A stretch of 64,000 bases of DNA from Palsa-601 sp963801185 (GCA_963801185.1 CAWDDW010000003.1:1364001-1428000); one strand, 5' to 3'. Numbered from the stretch's first letter, positions 9,857 through 18,318 are shown. Numbers and translations: made by a program. Notes: generated by a model not told the origin, from the sequence alone.

Positions 9857-10462
9857 TCAGGCGTGCTCGTTGTCCTCTTCGGGCGGAAGGAACGGCAGGT
9901 CGAGGTCGGTCAGCCTGACAAGCGCGCTCGCGACCCATCTGGCGAGTGCAGCGATGTTCTCGTCGAGCCTGCTCGGGTCCTCGAGCAACGAGTCCTCGAG
10001 GCGGATGCTGCCCTGGTAGGCGACCTCGATCGCGCTCACTATCTCCCCGTTGGCTTCGAAAACCTGCTCGAGGGTGGGCGCGGTGCGCTCCAGGCGCTCC
10101 GGTCCGAGCTGTGGGCCTTCCTCGTCGAGGACCGCGAGCACCCGCGTCGCAGCCGGCGTCTCGGCCAGCCGTTGCATGCGGAACGCCAGCTCGATGATGA
10201 GCTCGGGCGGCTCGGCCGGAGGCTCGCCGATCGACCACGAGCGATACGCGCTCTGGCTCCAGGTCGGCCAGTCGAGCGTCAGGTCCGCCCGGACCCGAGC
10301 CGGGCTGCGCTCGCCAGGCAGGCTGTAGGAGGTCTCGAAGGAGAGGTCGCCAAGGAACACGTCAACTTGGAAGCGTTCTTCCACGGCCTGCTGCTCTAGA
10401 AGCGCTCCCTCGAATGCCTCGCGGATCGCGCCGATGAGGTCGAGGAGGATGTGGTCGATCAT
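9857..10462 (-). CDS. Conserved hypothetical protein
   Basis: 201 residues from ATG 10462. Acidic soluble protein with no signal peptide or membrane segment. It has a beta-rich middle (FQVDVFLGDLSFETSYSLPG, RVRADLTLDWPTWSQ) and helical ends; EPPELIIELAFRMQRLAETP is the most patterned stretch. I do not recognise a family. It lies between the convergent PfkB gene and the divergent phosphodiesterase gene, with which it shares a 45-base upstream region. Confidence 0.6.
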   Translation of the reverse strand: MIDHILLDLIGAIREAFEGALLEQQAVEERFQVDVFLGDLSFETSYSLPGERSPARVRADLTLDWPTWSQSAYRSWSIGEPPAEPPELIIELAFRMQRLAETPAATRVLAVLDEEGPQLGPERLERTAPTLEQVFEANGEIVSAIEVAYQGSIRLEDSLLEDPSRLDENIAALARWVASALVRLTDLDLPFLPPEEDNEHA

Positions 10463-10507
10463 GGCGTTGCCGAGGCTACAGGCCGGACGGCCTGGTAGAC
10501 ACAAGCA

Positions 10508-11368
10508 ATGGTCGACAATCCTTGGCTAAGACGCCGGGTCATCGCGTACGCCCACCAGGGCGGCGCGCGCGAAGCACCGTCGAGCACGCTGTACGCGATC
10601 GCACGCGCGGTGGAGGTCGGTGCCCCTGCGATCGAGCTCGACGTCCATGCAACCGCGGACCGTCAGATCGTGGTCTGTCACGACCCCACGCTCGAACGGA
10701 CCACGAGCGAGACGGGCGAGATCCGGCACCGCACGCTCGCGGAGCTGCAAGAGATCGACAACTCTTACTGGTTCGTCGAGGGCGAGGACGTAAAGACCGG
10801 GCGCCCCGAGGCGAGCTACACCTTGAGGGGCAGGGCACCCGCCGACCACCGTTACGGGATAGCCAGTCTCGAGGAGATACTGGAGCAGTTTCCCGGTGTG
10901 ATCCTGAACCTCGACATCAAGCGGACCGCGCCGGAGGTGGAGCCGTACGAGGACGTCCTTGCCGAGCTCTTGCGGCGACACGGGCGCAGCGACGACGTGA
11001 TCGTTGCCTCGTTCAACGACGCGGCGACGGAGTCGTTCTCGCGTTACGCGCCTGAGATCCCGACCTCGGCGGGCACGACGACAACGTCTGAGTTCTACCG
11101 CTCGGCACGCGCGGGAGGCAAGGCGCCCGAGTCCGTCGCCCGCCATGTCGCACTGCAGGTTCCGGCTACCTTCGGTGCGATCACGGTGGTCGACGAGCGG
11201 TTCGTCGACGCCGCTCACGCCGCCGGTCTCGCCGTCCACGTGTGGACGATCGACGATCGCAAGGAGATGGAGCGCCTGCTCGATGTCGGCGTGGACGGCA
11301 TCATCTCGGACTCGCCGAGTGTCCTCACTGCACTTCTCGCCGAGCGTGGCGTCGCCTGGCATCCGTGA
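10508..11368 (+). CDS. Glycerophosphodiester phosphodiesterase
   Basis: 286-residue enzyme hydrolysing glycerophosphodiesters to glycerol-3-phosphate and an alcohol. The GDPD signature is clear: AHQGGAREAPSSTLYA (HRGG variant with Gln), AIELDVHATADRQIVVCHD with the Glu/Asp metal ligands and catalytic His, then IASLEEIL, LNLDIKR and a C-terminal VHVWTIDD block. No signal peptide, so cytoplasmic. A TAGACA hexamer at 10496-10501 ends 6 bases before the ATG with no ribosome site, suggesting a leaderless message. Confidence 0.9.
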   Translation: MVDNPWLRRRVIAYAHQGGAREAPSSTLYAIARAVEVGAPAIELDVHATADRQIVVCHDPTLERTTSETGEIRHRTLAELQEIDNSYWFVEGEDVKTGRPEASYTLRGRAPADHRYGIASLEEILEQFPGVILNLDIKRTAPEVEPYEDVLAELLRRHGRSDDVIVASFNDAATESFSRYAPEIPTSAGTTTTSEFYRSARAGGKAPESVARHVALQVPATFGAITVVDERFVDAAHAAGLAVHVWTIDDRKEMERLLDVGVDGIISDSPSVLTALLAERGVAWHP

Positions 11369-11402
11369 TGCACGTGCGCCCGGAGGAGCAGCGCTTGTGC
11401 GG

Positions 11403-11486
11403 TCAGCCGCGACCGCAGTTCGGCTTCTTGCCGTGATTTGCCTTCTTCTTCTTCCGAAGCTTGCGCTTCACGGTTCGCTTGGACAC
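11403..11486 (-). CDS. Ribosomal protein bL37 (small actinobacterial 50S protein)
   Basis: A 27-residue, extremely basic protein beginning at GTG 11486: it starts VSKRTVKRKLRKKKK and continues ANHGKKPNCGRG. The order basic helix then ANHGK-PN matches the tiny 50S protein bL37 known from mycobacterial ribosomes (about 24 residues). It is easily missed because of its size. It sits alone on the minus strand between the phosphodiesterase and DUF192 genes. No strong Shine-Dalgarno sequence is seen. Confidence 0.8.
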   Translation of the reverse strand: MSKRTVKRKLRKKKKANHGKKPNCGRG

Positions 11487-11514
11487 AAGAGGGGCAGTGT
11501 AGTCGCTGCCGGGG

Positions 11515-11862
11515 ATGTCAGAATCTTGGGCGATGGCATGGCTCCTGCGTGACGGTCAGGTCCTGGCGAGCCTCGACGTCGCCGACGGCTTCTGGGCGCG
11601 GTCGCGGGGACTGCTCGGGCGACCCGGTTGCGAGGGGGCCATGCTGCTCGCGCACACGAAGGGAGTGCACTCGTTCGGGATGCGCTTTGCCATGGACGTG
11701 GCCTTCCTCGACAAGGAGCTCGTCGTTATCGACATGACGACCCTGAGGCGCTTCTCGATGACGAGACCGAGGTTGCGTGCCCGGAACGTGCTCGAGGCCG
11801 AAGCCGGGGCTTTCGAACGGTGGGAGCTGAAGGTGGGCGACCGGCTCGAGATCAAGGAGTGA
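11515..11862 (+). CDS. DUF192 family protein
   Basis: 115 residues. The DUF192 pattern is visible: ADGFWARSRGLLGRPGCEGAM near the start, then HSFGMRFAMDVAFLD and the closing ALEAEAGAFERWELKVGD-type block (here VLEAEAGAFERWELKVGD). Function of the family is unknown; many members are secreted but this one has no signal peptide. The start could also be ATG 11533. Its stop overlaps the GTG of rsmI (GTGA), so the two are coupled. Confidence 0.75.
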   Translation: MSESWAMAWLLRDGQVLASLDVADGFWARSRGLLGRPGCEGAMLLAHTKGVHSFGMRFAMDVAFLDKELVVIDMTTLRRFSMTRPRLRARNVLEAEAGAFERWELKVGDRLEIKE

Positions 11863-12723
11863 GCGAGAGGGGCGAGCTCGTGCTCGTCGCCACCCCTATC
11901 GGCAACCTGGGAGATCTTCCCCCGCGCGCTGCCGACGTGCTTGCCTGTGCTGACGTGGTGTTCTGCGAGGACACTCGTCACTCAGGTCAGCTCTTCTCGC
12001 GCAGCGGAATCCGGCCGAAGCGGCTCGCCTCCCTCCACGAGCACAATGAGGCCCAACGAGTGCGCGAGGTGCTCGCCCTGATAGAGGAGGGCCGCAGCGT
12101 CGCTCTCGTGACCGATGCCGGCATGCCGGCGATCTCGGACCCCGGCTCCCGGGTCGTAGCAGCAGTGCACGAGGCGGGCGGGCGGGTAACGGCCGTGCCG
12201 GGGCCGTCCGCCTGCGTCATGGCTGTGGCGGTGTCGGGACTTGGGGACGGGCGATGGCGGATGGAGGGCTTCTTGCCGCGGAAAGGACGGGAGCGCAAGG
12301 ACCGTCTCGCCGAGGTCGTGTCGTCGGCCGTTCCCTCTGTGATCTACGAGGCCCCGGCCCGGGTGGAGCTCCTTCTCGGCGAGCTCGAAGCCGCCTGCGA
12401 CGCGAGCCGGTTAGTGGCGGTCTGTCGTGAGCTGACGAAGCTCCACGAGGAGATCTGGCGAGGCCCGATCGCCGGAGCGTCGCAGAGGTGGCCGTCAGTC
12501 TCGGCCCGCGGAGAGTTCGTCGTCGTGCTCGACGGCTCCCGCGAGCCTCCGCGTGCTGCTCCGCCGCGAGGAGCTCGACCGGGCGGTTCGGGAGCTGGTC
12601 GGTACCGGCCTCACGCGCCGGGACGCCGTGGCGGAAGTGGCTGAACGGGTCGGGATCCCGAGGCGGGAGGTCTATGACGTGCTCGGCCCGTCGACGAGGA
12701 GCCGCCCTGCGGGCGGCTTGTAG
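11859..12723 (+). CDS. rsmI: 16S rRNA 2'-O-ribose C1402 methyltransferase RsmI, with frameshift near the 3' end
   Basis: SAM-dependent tetrapyrrole-methylase-fold enzyme that methylates C1402 in the ribosomal P site. Motifs: LVATPIGNLGDLPPRA, FCEDTRHSGQL, VTDAGMPAISDPGSR, VPGPSACVMAVAVSGL and GFLPRKGRERKDRL. The original frame ends at 12644, but the family's helical tail reappears in another frame just before it: VLLRREELDRAVRELVGTGL through PRREVYDVLG, ending at TAG 12721-12723. A one-base slip near 12545-12560 is therefore likely. A GC hairpin (stem GCCGCCC/GGGCGGC, 12701-12717) sits in the last codons. Confidence 0.85.
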
Positions 12724-12733
12724 GCTCGGCGCC

Positions 12734-14266
12734 GTGCCCGGGCGCTACTACCAGACGACCCCGATCTACTACGTCAACGACGCGCCACACCTTGGTACGG
12801 CCTATGCCACCATCTGTGCCGATGCGCTCGCCAGATGGCACCGTCTCACGGGCGACGAGACGTGGTTCATAACCGGCACGGACGAGCACGGCCTCAAGAT
12901 CCTCCGGGCAGCAGAGCAGAGCGGCGTGGGCGCGGCGGAGTGGGCCGATCAGACGAGCTCACGTTTCGTCGACGCCTGGCACGCGCTCGGGATCACCAAC
13001 GACGACTTCATCCGGACCACCGAGGGGCGTCACCACCGCTCGGTTCAGCGGTTCATGCAGGCGATCTACGACAACGGGTACCTCTACAAGGGGACTTACG
13101 AGGGTTGGTACTGCGTCAGCTGCGAGGCCTATTACGCCGAGGACGACCTCCTTGAGGGCGGGCTCTGCCCGGTTCACGAGCGGCCCGTCGAGTGGTTCTC
13201 CGAGGAGAACTGGTTCTTTGCTCTGAGCAGGTTCACCGACCCCTTGCTCGAGTGGTACGACCAGCACCCCGATGCGATTCATCCCGAGACCCGCCGCAAC
13301 GAAGCACTCGGGATCATAAAGGGCGGTCTGAAGGACATCTCGATCACCCGGACCTCGATCGACTGGGGCGTGCCGGTGCCCTGGGACGAGGGCCACGTCT
13401 TCTACGTCTGGTACGACGCTCTCGTGAACTACATCTCGGCGATTGGCTACGGCGACGACGAGACACGTTTCGAGACGTGGTGGCCGGCGGTCCACCACCT
13501 GCTTGGCAAGGACATCATCCGGTTCCACTGCGTCTGGTGGCCTGCAATGTGCATGGCTGCTGGGATCGACCCGCCCGGTCACTATGTCGTGCACGGCTTC
13601 TTGCTGGTCGGCGGGCGGAAGATGGCAAAGACGTCGTTCAATCAGATCGATCCGGTCGAGCTCGCGAACGACGTCGGCAACGACGCGCTGCGTTACTACC
13701 TCGTTCGGGATTTCGCGCTCGGCCAGGACGGGGACTTCACCTACGAGGGGCTCGTCGATCGCTACAACTCGGACCTCGCCAACAACCTCGGCAACCTGCT
13801 CGCACGAGTCGCGACCGTGGTCGGGTCGAAGTGTGGCGGGATCGGCCCGTCGCCGAGTGCCGCGCGCGACGGGTCGCCGCTCGCGCTTGCTGCAGCCGAG
13901 GTCACCCGAGAGGCCCTCGACGCCTGGCAGCGGTTTGCTCCCCATGAGGGCCTCGAGGCGGCGTGGCGCTTGATCCGCTCGGCCAATGCGGAGCTCGAGG
14001 CGGTGGCACCCTGGAAGCTCGACCCCGGCCCCGAAGTCGATGCCGTCCTCGGCGATGCTCTCGAGGTGTTGCGGATCGTCGCCGTGCTCGTGTCGCCGGT
14101 GCTGCCAGAATCGGCCGAGGAGATCTGGTCACGGCTCGGCGTTCCGGGTTCCCCGTCGGCGCCGGGTAACGCCGGGCCTGCCGGTGTGCTTTCGTGGGGC
14201 GGGTATGTAGGAGGGGTGAGCGTGACGAAGGGTGCACCGCTGTTCCCCCGGAGGGTGAGCGAGTGA
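12734..14266 (+). CDS. metG: Methionyl-tRNA synthetase
   Basis: Class I synthetase charging tRNA-Met, 510 residues from GTG 12734. The HIGH-type motif is APHLGTAYATI and the KMSKS loop is GRKMAKTSFNQ; GTDEHGLKI and the Trp/Tyr-rich methionine pocket (WGVPVPWDEGHVFYVWYDAL) are present. A Cys-containing knuckle, CVSCEAYYAEDDL and GLCPVHE, suggests a partial zinc site. The anticodon-binding domain follows, with no C-terminal EMAP domain, as usual for short bacterial forms. It starts 10 bases after rsmI; TAGGCT at 12721-12726 lies 7 bases before the GTG. It leads the tatD-rsmA-ispE set. Confidence 0.93.
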   Translation: MPGRYYQTTPIYYVNDAPHLGTAYATICADALARWHRLTGDETWFITGTDEHGLKILRAAEQSGVGAAEWADQTSSRFVDAWHALGITNDDFIRTTEGRHHRSVQRFMQAIYDNGYLYKGTYEGWYCVSCEAYYAEDDLLEGGLCPVHERPVEWFSEENWFFALSRFTDPLLEWYDQHPDAIHPETRRNEALGIIKGGLKDISITRTSIDWGVPVPWDEGHVFYVWYDALVNYISAIGYGDDETRFETWWPAVHHLLGKDIIRFHCVWWPAMCMAAGIDPPGHYVVHGFLLVGGRKMAKTSFNQIDPVELANDVGNDALRYYLVRDFALGQDGDFTYEGLVDRYNSDLANNLGNLLARVATVVGSKCGGIGPSPSAARDGSPLALAAAEVTREALDAWQRFAPHEGLEAAWRLIRSANAELEAVAPWKLDPGPEVDAVLGDALEVLRIVAVLVSPVLPESAEEIWSRLGVPGSPSAPGNAGPAGVLSWGGYVGGVSVTKGAPLFPRRVSE

Positions 14267-14282
14267 ACGAGGGATCGGATCG

Positions 14283-15395
14283 ATGAGCGAGAGCGAACAA
14301 GGAGGGCGCGGCCGCTTCTTCGGGCGGCGGAAGCGCCGGGAGATCCCCGACGAGGAAGACGCAGCCCGCGCTGAAGACCAATCAACCTCGGACGAGAGGC
14401 CGCCCGACTCACCGTTGATCGCCGGCGGAATCCCCGACGACGACGCCGAGGCGCAGCGACGGAGAGAGGCCGTGGCCGAGGCGATCCAGCTGGCACGTGA
14501 ACGCGCGATCGCTGAATCGACTGAGCGGCAAGTCCGCGATCAGGCCGACGCCCGTAAGGAGATACGCGAATCGGTGCTGGCTGCTCTCAACCTCTGGACC
14601 GATTCGCACTGCCACATCCAGTACGCGCCGGACGACGCCGAGGCGGCGAACATCGTCGAGCGCGCGGCAGCGTCCGGGACGCGGCGCATGATCTCGGTGG
14701 GAACCGACGTCGCAAGCTCGCAGAGAGCTATAGAGCTCGCGGCCCGCCTCTCCCGCTCGGGTGCCCTCAAGATCGACGTCTACGCCACAGTCGGCCTACA
14801 TCCTCACGACGCGACGACCGGCGTCGAAGGCATCCGCAAGCTGCTCTCGGATCTGAGTGTCGGTATCGGCGACGGATCCCGCGTCGTGGCGGTGGGCGAG
14901 TGCGGTCTCGACTACCACTACGACCATTCGCCTCGTGCGGCCCAACGCACCGTCTTTGCGGCCCAAGTTGCGCTCGCGAACGAGTACGACCTGGCGCTCG
15001 TGATCCATACGCGCGAGGCATTCGACGACACCCTTGCGATCCTCGACACCGAGGGTGTCCCAAAACGCACCGTCTTTCACTGCTTCACCGGCGGACCTGC
15101 CGATGCGGAGCGCTGCCTCGCGACCGGTGGCTACCTCTCGTTCTCGGGGATCTTGACCTTCAACAGCGCTGACGACGTGCGGGAGGCGGCCAAGATCTGT
15201 CCGGTCGACCGGCTCCTGATCGAGACGGACTCGCCCTATCTGACACCGGTCCCGTACCGAGGCCGGACGAACGAGCCGAGCTACGTGTCGCTCGTCGGCG
15301 AAGCCTTGCGCCGGGAGAAGGGGATGTCGCGAGAGGAGATCGCCAGGGTCACCTCTGAGAATGCCGTGGCCGCCTTCCGGCTCGGCGTCGCCTGA
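14283..15395 (+). CDS. tatD: TatD-family metal-dependent deoxyribonuclease with long charged N-terminal extension
   Basis: 370 residues; the TatD TIM barrel begins at about residue 105 with LWTDSHCHIQY and continues with GLHPHDA, VAVGECGLDYHYDHSP, LVIHTREAFDD, FHCFTGGP and LLIETDSPYLTPVPYRG, giving all metal ligands. The family hydrolyses DNA ends. The preceding 105 residues are highly charged and unlike the usual start of TatD (RFFGRRKRREIPDEEDAAR, then a helical EAQRRREAVAEAI segment). The gene is 16 bases after metG in the same cluster as rsmA and ispE, the order common in bacteria. Confidence 0.9.
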   Translation: MSESEQGGRGRFFGRRKRREIPDEEDAARAEDQSTSDERPPDSPLIAGGIPDDDAEAQRRREAVAEAIQLARERAIAESTERQVRDQADARKEIRESVLAALNLWTDSHCHIQYAPDDAEAANIVERAAASGTRRMISVGTDVASSQRAIELAARLSRSGALKIDVYATVGLHPHDATTGVEGIRKLLSDLSVGIGDGSRVVAVGECGLDYHYDHSPRAAQRTVFAAQVALANEYDLALVIHTREAFDDTLAILDTEGVPKRTVFHCFTGGPADAERCLATGGYLSFSGILTFNSADDVREAAKICPVDRLLIETDSPYLTPVPYRGRTNEPSYVSLVGEALRREKGMSREEIARVTSENAVAAFRLGVA

Positions 15396-15412
15396 GCCAG
15401 GCCCGTCTCCGA

Positions 15413-16261
15413 GTGCGGCCACCGGGTCGGGCCGAGCTCACGGCCTTGCTCGATCGGCACGGCCTGCGGCCATCGAGGGCACTCGGCCAGAACTTCCTTG
15501 CCGACCCGAACGTGGCCGAGCGCATAGCGCGCCTCGCAAGGGTGGGACCGGGCGATCGCGTGCTCGAGATCGGTGCAGGCCTCGGATCGCTCACAGCTGC
15601 CTTGGCGGCGACAGGGGCTCGAGTGAAGACCGTCGAGCTCGATCAGCATCTGCTGCCTGCCCTCGAGGATGTCGTCGGAACCCTCGATGTCGAGATCGTG
15701 CACGCCGACGCGATGTCATGTGACTGGGGCGCTCTCCTCGGTGACGACAACTGGACCCTCGTCGCGAACTTGCCGTACAACATCGCGACGCCTCTCGTCC
15801 TTGACCTGCTGGCAGGAGTGCCGGCGATCAGGCGGATGCTCGTGATGATCCAGCGCGAGGCGGGCGAACGGTTGTCGGCTGAACCAGCATCGCCGGCGTA
15901 CGGGGCGGTCTCGGCGCGTGTCGCATACTTCGCGACATCACGCATCGCGGGGCGCGTGCCTGCAAGCGTCTTCATCCCGCGCCCAAAGGTCGAGTCCGTG
16001 CTGGTCGAGATCGTCCGGCGGGACGAGCCCGCGGTGAGCGAGCAGGTCGCGAGCTACGACGAGATCAACCGGCTCATCTCGACGGCCTTCTCGGTGCGCC
16101 GTAAGATGCTCCGCCGCTCGCTCGGGCCGATGGTGAGCGAAGAGGTCTTCAAGTGTGCTGGCGTCGACTCACAAAGGCGGCCGGAGGAGCTCGGGATCGA
16201 AGAGTGGGGGGACCTGGCCGGATGCCTCCGGCGGCTCGGGCCCGCCGGGGACTCGCTGTGA
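15413..16261 (+). CDS. rsmA: 16S rRNA dimethyladenosine transferase (KsgA/RsmA)
   Basis: Dimethylates A1518 and A1519 in 16S rRNA. 282 residues from GTG 15413. Signature blocks: LGQNFLADPNVAERIAR, VLEIGAGLGSLTAALA (SAM motif I), VELDQHLLPAL, the catalytic NLPYNIATPLV, and FIPRPKVESVLV with RRKMLRRSL in the C-terminal domain. Stop overlaps the GTG of ispE (GTGA), giving translational coupling. Confidence 0.93.
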   Translation: MRPPGRAELTALLDRHGLRPSRALGQNFLADPNVAERIARLARVGPGDRVLEIGAGLGSLTAALAATGARVKTVELDQHLLPALEDVVGTLDVEIVHADAMSCDWGALLGDDNWTLVANLPYNIATPLVLDLLAGVPAIRRMLVMIQREAGERLSAEPASPAYGAVSARVAYFATSRIAGRVPASVFIPRPKVESVLVEIVRRDEPAVSEQVASYDEINRLISTAFSVRRKMLRRSLGPMVSEEVFKCAGVDSQRRPEELGIEEWGDLAGCLRRLGPAGDSL

Positions 16262-17082
16262 CGCTGCTCTCGGCACCAGCGAAGCTGACGACCTCGCTCA
16301 GGATCGTCGGGCGCCGAGACGACGGCTACCACCTCCTCGACGCGGAGATGGTGAGCCTTGACTTGGCCGACGAGCTCGAGCTCATCGAAGGCGGCGAAGG
16401 TCTCGAGGTCCGGGACGAGGTCGCTTGGAGAGGCCTGCCCGGTACGGCGCCGGTTGATGCCGGCGTGCAACACGACATGCCGCCCGGGAGCAATCTCGTG
16501 GAGCGGGCGCTGGCTCTTTGTGGCCGCCGCGCTCGTTGCATCCTGACGAAACGCATCCCGTCCGGCGCCGGCCTCGGCGGCGGCTCATCGGACGCAGCAG
16601 CAATACTGCGCTGGTCGGGCGTCTCTGATCTATCGGTGGCCGCTCGGCTCGGCGCCGACGTGCCGTTCTGTCTGGTCGGTGGCCACGCACGGGTACGTGG
16701 CATCGGGGAAGTGCTCGAGCCTCTCGAGACTGCCGGCGCACAAGGAACGGCGTTCTTGCTGGTAGCTCCGAGGGTTCACGTCTCTACGCCATCGGTGTAC
16801 GCGGCGTGGGACGAGCTCGCCGGCCCGCGAGGCGAGCACGGCAACGACCTCGAGCCGGCTGCGTTGCAGGCCTATCCGGGACTTCGCTGGTGGCGTGACC
16901 TCATGGGTGCTGCGACCGGCGAACGACCGCGCCTCGCCGGCAGTGGCGGGACCTGGTTCGTGGAGGGGCCTGTCGGGCCGCTCAACGAGCTCGCCGACCA
17001 GATACGGGTGGAGATCGTGGCCGGTCGCGAAAGCGCACTGGTCACCGTCGCAAGGCGAGCGGGCCTAGCCGCGGCGAGCTGA
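16258..17082 (+). CDS. ispE: 4-diphosphocytidyl-2-C-methyl-D-erythritol kinase
   Basis: GHMP-family kinase of the MEP isoprenoid pathway, phosphorylating CDP-methylerythritol. 274 residues. PAKLTTSLRIVGRRDDGYHL contains the usual substrate Lys/His region, and the ATP loop is IPSGAGLGGGSSDAAAILR. The C-terminal LAGSGGTWF block is the second GHMP motif. GTG 16258 overlaps the rsmA stop. It is last in the metG-tatD-rsmA-ispE group. Confidence 0.9.
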   Translation: MTLLSAPAKLTTSLRIVGRRDDGYHLLDAEMVSLDLADELELIEGGEGLEVRDEVAWRGLPGTAPVDAGVQHDMPPGSNLVERALALCGRRARCILTKRIPSGAGLGGGSSDAAAILRWSGVSDLSVAARLGADVPFCLVGGHARVRGIGEVLEPLETAGAQGTAFLLVAPRVHVSTPSVYAAWDELAGPRGEHGNDLEPAALQAYPGLRWWRDLMGAATGERPRLAGSGGTWFVEGPVGPLNELADQIRVEIVAGRESALVTVARRAGLAAAS

Positions 17083-17107
17083 AGGAGCTGAATGAGGCAG
17101 CCGGGTA

Positions 17108-17209
17108 CTACTTGCCGGCTGCTCGGCGCTGCCAGCGGGTGCGCTTCAACATCTTCTTGTGCTTCTTCTTGCGCATGCGCTTGCGGCGCTTCTTGATGAG
17201 GGATCCCAT
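17108..17209 (-). CDS. Ribosomal protein bS22 (AURKAIP1/COX24-type small 30S protein)
   Basis: A 33-residue, almost wholly basic protein starting at ATG 17209: MGSLIKKRRKRMRKKKHKKM, then LKRTRWQRRAAGK. Start, length and pattern match the 32-33-residue actinobacterial protein annotated as AURKAIP1/COX24 domain protein and seen as bS22 in mycobacterial 30S subunits. It is convergent with ispE. Too short for usual gene-length cut-offs. Confidence 0.88.
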   Translation of the reverse strand: MGSLIKKRRKRMRKKKHKKMLKRTRWQRRAAGK

Positions 17210-17379
17210 GGCCTGCGTGAGGTTAGCCGACACTCGAGGTGACCTCGTCCGAGGAGCGTGAATGTGCCTGGCCGGAGTGGCACCGACTTGTTCGGGGCAT
17301 GCCTTGCGCAGTGCGGGTCAGTGGCCTAAAAGTCTTAATTGCATAGAACTAATAGAAATAGTCGGATTAGGGAAATGCC

Positions 17380-17535
17380 ATGAACATGATGAGCCCCGCC
17401 GATCTAACGACACCGCAGCCTCGAGATCTTCCGCGAGCCGAGCCGGCCGAGCGGCCCGGCAGTGCTGGCGGTGGCGGACCTGATCGGCTAGATCGCGGGA
17501 CGAGGCCTCCCGAAAGAGCCTCGCCCTTTTCACCC
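17380..17535 (+). ncRNA. Candidate structured non-coding RNA with intrinsic terminator
   Basis: This gap lacks a recognisable gene but folds strongly on paper. CCCGC (17395-17399) plus GATCTA (17401-17406) pairs with TAGATC (17489-17494) plus GCGGG (17495-17499). Inside, CACCGCAG (17411-17418) pairs with CTG (17465-17467) and CGGTG (17469-17473). A competing pairing, GCCGATC (17398-17404) with GATCGGC (17482-17488), would be exclusive of the outer stem. It ends at hairpin CGAGGC/GCCTCG (17501-17523) followed by CCCTTTT. An AT-rich promoter-like stretch (17331-17370) precedes it. A 58-codon proline-rich frame from ATG 17380 is an alternative reading. Family unknown. Confidence 0.4.
17501..17530 (+). 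terminator. Rho-independent terminator
   Basis: Stem CGAGGC (17501-17506) and GCCTCG (17518-17523) with an 11-base loop, followed by CCCTTTT (17524-17530). It closes the candidate RNA upstream of tRNA-Gln. Confidence 0.55.
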
Positions 17536-17623
17536 GAGCAACCCTCGGCGAGGTGACACGTCCGGCAACCCCAGACAGGCCGTGTTCTGCGGCCCACTTA
17601 TGCTGTCGGCAGCGCGCAACCGG

Positions 17624-17696
17624 TCCGGGGTAGTTCAATCGGCAGAACGTCGGCCTTTGGAGCCGAATGTTGGAGGTTCGAGCCCTCCCCCCGGAA
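17624..17696 (+). tRNA. tRNA-Gln (anticodon UUG)
   Basis: 73-base cloverleaf. Acceptor TCCGGGG (17624-17630) pairs with CCCCGGA (17689-17695); D arm GTTC...GAAC; anticodon stem TCGGC/GCCGA around loop CTTTGGA, giving anticodon TTG; T arm GGAGG/CCTCC around TTCGAGC; discriminator A at 17696. CCA is not encoded. The Nudix start codon is only 3 bases beyond the tRNA 3' end. Confidence 0.95.
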
Positions 17697-17699
17697 CTC

Positions 17700-18302
17700 A
17701 TGGGCACGCCTTCGGATCGCGAGTGGCTCAGCGGTTACCGAGCGCTGGGCGACCGAGAGATTCTCGATCTCGAGCGCATCCGCGGACTGCTCGAGGGCGA
17801 ACGCGATCCCTGGGACCGGAGCCTCGCGCTTCACCTCACCGGTTCTGCCGTGGTGATCCATCCGCCGACGGGCGACGTCCTGCTGCGTTGGCACGAGCGC
17901 CAGGGCGGCTGGCGACAGGTGGGCGGCCACGGTGACCCGGGTGAGACCGACCCGCTGCAGGTCGCCTTGCGGGAGGCCGCCGAGGAGACGGGCCTCGAGG
18001 ACCTTGGCACCTGGCCCGATGGCGAGGGCGCCAAACCCGTCCACATCGTGCCCATCCACGTCGTGATCGTTCCCGTGACGCCGCGTGGCGCCGAGCCGGC
18101 ACACGAGCATGCCGACGTGAGATACGTCCTCGCGACGGGGTCTCCGGACAAGACGCGGGCCGAGAGCTCGACGGCTCCGCTGCGATGGGTCACGCTGCCC
18201 GAGGCACTCAGCACCACTCCGGCCAATCTCGCCGAGACGCTCCGGCGTATCGGCAGACGACTCGGCGACCAAGATCGCCCACGCACGGTGACTGGAAGGT
18301 GA
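17700..18302 (+). CDS. Nudix hydrolase
   Basis: 200-residue Nudix-fold pyrophosphatase, substrate unknown. The Nudix box reads GGHGDPGETDPLQVALREAA followed by EETG, with the metal-binding REXXEE core intact. It is preceded by an N-terminal helical extension (REILDLERIRGLLEG) seen in a group of actinobacterial Nudix proteins. ATG 17700 lies immediately after tRNA-Gln, so the mRNA may be released by tRNA 3' processing; no ribosome site is visible. Confidence 0.82.
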   Translation: MGTPSDREWLSGYRALGDREILDLERIRGLLEGERDPWDRSLALHLTGSAVVIHPPTGDVLLRWHERQGGWRQVGGHGDPGETDPLQVALREAAEETGLEDLGTWPDGEGAKPVHIVPIHVVIVPVTPRGAEPAHEHADVRYVLATGSPDKTRAESSTAPLRWVTLPEALSTTPANLAETLRRIGRRLGDQDRPRTVTGR

Positions 18303-18318
18303 CCTGACGTCGGAGCTG

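Noticed and set aside
12701..12717. Intrinsic terminator after rsmI
   Set aside because: Good GC stem but no T tract, and it lies inside the last codons just before metG, with which rsmI is probably co-transcribed.
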